Source: Deltaproteobacteria bacterium (GTDB taxonomy: Bacteria > Desulfobacterota > Binatia > UBA1149 > JAJCZL01). From it: a stretch of 64,000 nucleotides of DNA. A program made the position numbers and the translations under genes. Every line of letters starts with the position of its first letter. The stretch's first letter is position 1. The stretch covers positions 1-64,000 of the forward strand of contig JAJCZL010000057.1 of assembly GCA_029262415.1 (NCBI GenBank). The letters run 5' to 3'. The notes under the pieces are model-generated. The model searched no databases. It had not been told where the DNA came from and worked only from the letters and a program-made list of their open reading frames with translations. Of this stretch, positions 63,060 through 64,000 are shown piece by piece.

Positions 63060-63911
63060 GTGACCGAGAGCGAATCCGAGCATACGCATTTGGCGACTTT
63101 CGATGCCGGCGGCGTCGAGATCTCATACCGCAGCCGCGGACGCCGCGAAGACCCGGCCGTGACCCTGATGCACGGCTTCACCGGCAACGTCCGTAACTTC
63201 AACTTCAATTTCAACGCTATTGGGGATGCCGGATTTCGCGTGTTGGCTTCGGACCATCCGGGTCACGGGCGCTCGGGAGCACCAGACGATCCCTCTTTCT
63301 ACCAAATGCCCGCTCTCGCGCGGATCCAGCGCGACCTGGCCGAGCACACCGGGTTCACACCGACAGTGCTGGTCGGCCACTCGATGGGCGCGGCTGTAGC
63401 CGAGGAGTTTGCTATTGCCTATCCGGAGCAGGTACGCGCGTTGGTTTTGGTCGACAGTGCCGGCGGTAGCTACAAGGAGTCTTGGCGCAAGACTCTGGAG
63501 ATATACTGCGAAGACGAACCACGCCGCGTCGCTTTCGATCACGGAATGAAGGCGTTGTTTGACTACCAGATCGAACGTGGCTGGCGGCAGCTGGATCACC
63601 TCCCCGAGGAGATCCAGATACTCGCACGCGATGAGTTCGCCCGCACCTCGGCGGTCGGCTACTTCCACGCCGCGGGCGGGCTGATCTCCCGCCGATCTAC
63701 GCTCGACGCGCTACGCAGCTTCGATAAGCCCGCGCTGGTTGTGCACGGCGAGAACGAAGACCGTGGCTTTGTTAAGGGCTCGCAGGAACTGGCCGCGGCT
63801 CTACCCAACGCCCGCCTCAAGGTGGTCGCCGGCGCGGGGCACAGCCCGCCGTTCGAAGCGCCGCTTGCGTTCAATGAACTGCTGATAAGCTTTCTGAACG
63901 GGCTCGACTGA
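63060..63911 (+). CDS. Alpha/beta hydrolase
   Basis: A 283-residue alpha/beta hydrolase of unknown substrate. 'VTLMHGFTGNVRNF' is the oxyanion HG segment, 'VLASDHPGHGRSG' follows, the nucleophile elbow is 'VGHSMGAAVAEEFA' (Ser), the acid lies near 'VVHGENEDRG', and the base His in 'VAGAGHSPPFEAP'. The size and cap are those of MhpC/BphD-like hydrolases and general esterases. The GTG start 32 bases after the dehalogenase stop suggests one transcript; a frame running further upstream overlaps the dehalogenase and is not needed. Confidence 0.85.
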   Translation: MTESESEHTHLATFDAGGVEISYRSRGRREDPAVTLMHGFTGNVRNFNFNFNAIGDAGFRVLASDHPGHGRSGAPDDPSFYQMPALARIQRDLAEHTGFTPTVLVGHSMGAAVAEEFAIAYPEQVRALVLVDSAGGSYKESWRKTLEIYCEDEPRRVAFDHGMKALFDYQIERGWRQLDHLPEEIQILARDEFARTSAVGYFHAAGGLISRRSTLDALRSFDKPALVVHGENEDRGFVKGSQELAAALPNARLKVVAGAGHSPPFEAPLAFNELLISFLNGLD

Positions 63912-63938
63912 TAAGCTCAGTCGATCTACGTCCGCAGC

Positions 63939-64000
63939 CTAGGGCCGCTCCGCGGTGACCAGCCAGCACGACGAATCCATGAGTACACCCTGCGGCGTCG
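63939..64000 (-). CDS. C-terminal end of an unidentified protein (runs off window)
   Basis: The minus strand reads '..TPQGVLMDSSCWLVTAERP' to a TAG at 63939, entering from beyond the right edge. The ending resembles the last strand of class I SAM-dependent methyltransferases, but 20 residues are too few to be sure it is coding. Confidence 0.25.
   Translation of the reverse strand, partial: TPQGVLMDSSCWLVTAERP

Overview
The window is GC-rich, densely coded DNA from a Gram-negative, probably aerobic bacterium. Evidence for an outer membrane is the TolC-like lipoprotein of an RND pump, an AsmA/YdbH-like intermembrane protein with a YdbL-like partner, and several lipoprotein signal peptides. The gene mix (wax ester synthase, several acyl-CoA enzymes, haloalkane dehalogenase, nitrile hydratase, PPi-type phosphofructokinase, monomeric isocitrate dehydrogenase, type III glutamine synthetase) fits an uncultivated lineage of the former Deltaproteobacteria such as Binatota or Myxococcota. 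That placement is inference; there is no rRNA or other marker gene here to settle it.

Layout. 0-11 kb: the start of an IS630-type transposase at the left edge, hflK-hflC, and three related sensor histidine kinases, interrupted by an acetyltransferase and the YdbL/YdbH-like pair. Two of the three kinases lack the phospho-acceptor histidine. 11-22 kb: yhcB/zapG, a WS/DGAT wax synthase divergent from a PPi-signature phosphofructokinase, an enoyl-CoA hydratase, PhzF, egtB, and an overlapping aroG / CoA-binding / GNAT operon, followed by a sulfatase-fold lipoprotein. 22-29 kb: a tetR-OMF-MFP-RND efflux operon in which every start codon is non-ATG. 29-38 kb: an MscS-type channel, a PPOX flavoprotein, a di-heme peroxidase lipoprotein, an unrecognised protein, and ppk1 facing a CYTH-CHAD protein, which gives a polyphosphate pair. 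38-55 kb: a decayed IS copy, mutS2, a DUF3179 protein, a PF10118 hydrolase, rhlE, an extended-SDR reductase, a tandem glutaredoxin-fold protein, thioesterase, aldo/keto reductase, srkA, a beta-propeller gene remnant, a serine hydrolase, a SnoaL-like protein, a PBP4-like peptidase, and an enoyl-CoA hydratase / acyl-CoA dehydrogenase pair.

55-64 kb: the most interesting part. On the minus strand the order nthB-nthA-icd-glnN looks like a nitrogen acquisition unit: nitrile hydration, 2-oxoglutarate supply, ammonia capture. The amidase that would release ammonia is not in the window. Upstream of it, beyond a decayed IS copy, is a roughly 460-base non-coding stretch whose minus strand reads as a compact three-way-junction RNA. 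The closing stem of this RNA buries a near-perfect extended Shine-Dalgarno. It is followed by a 14-codon ORF and a terminator hairpin with a T-tract. I do not recognise this element; it is my main candidate for an undescribed system. A haloalkane dehalogenase and another alpha/beta hydrolase diverge to the right.
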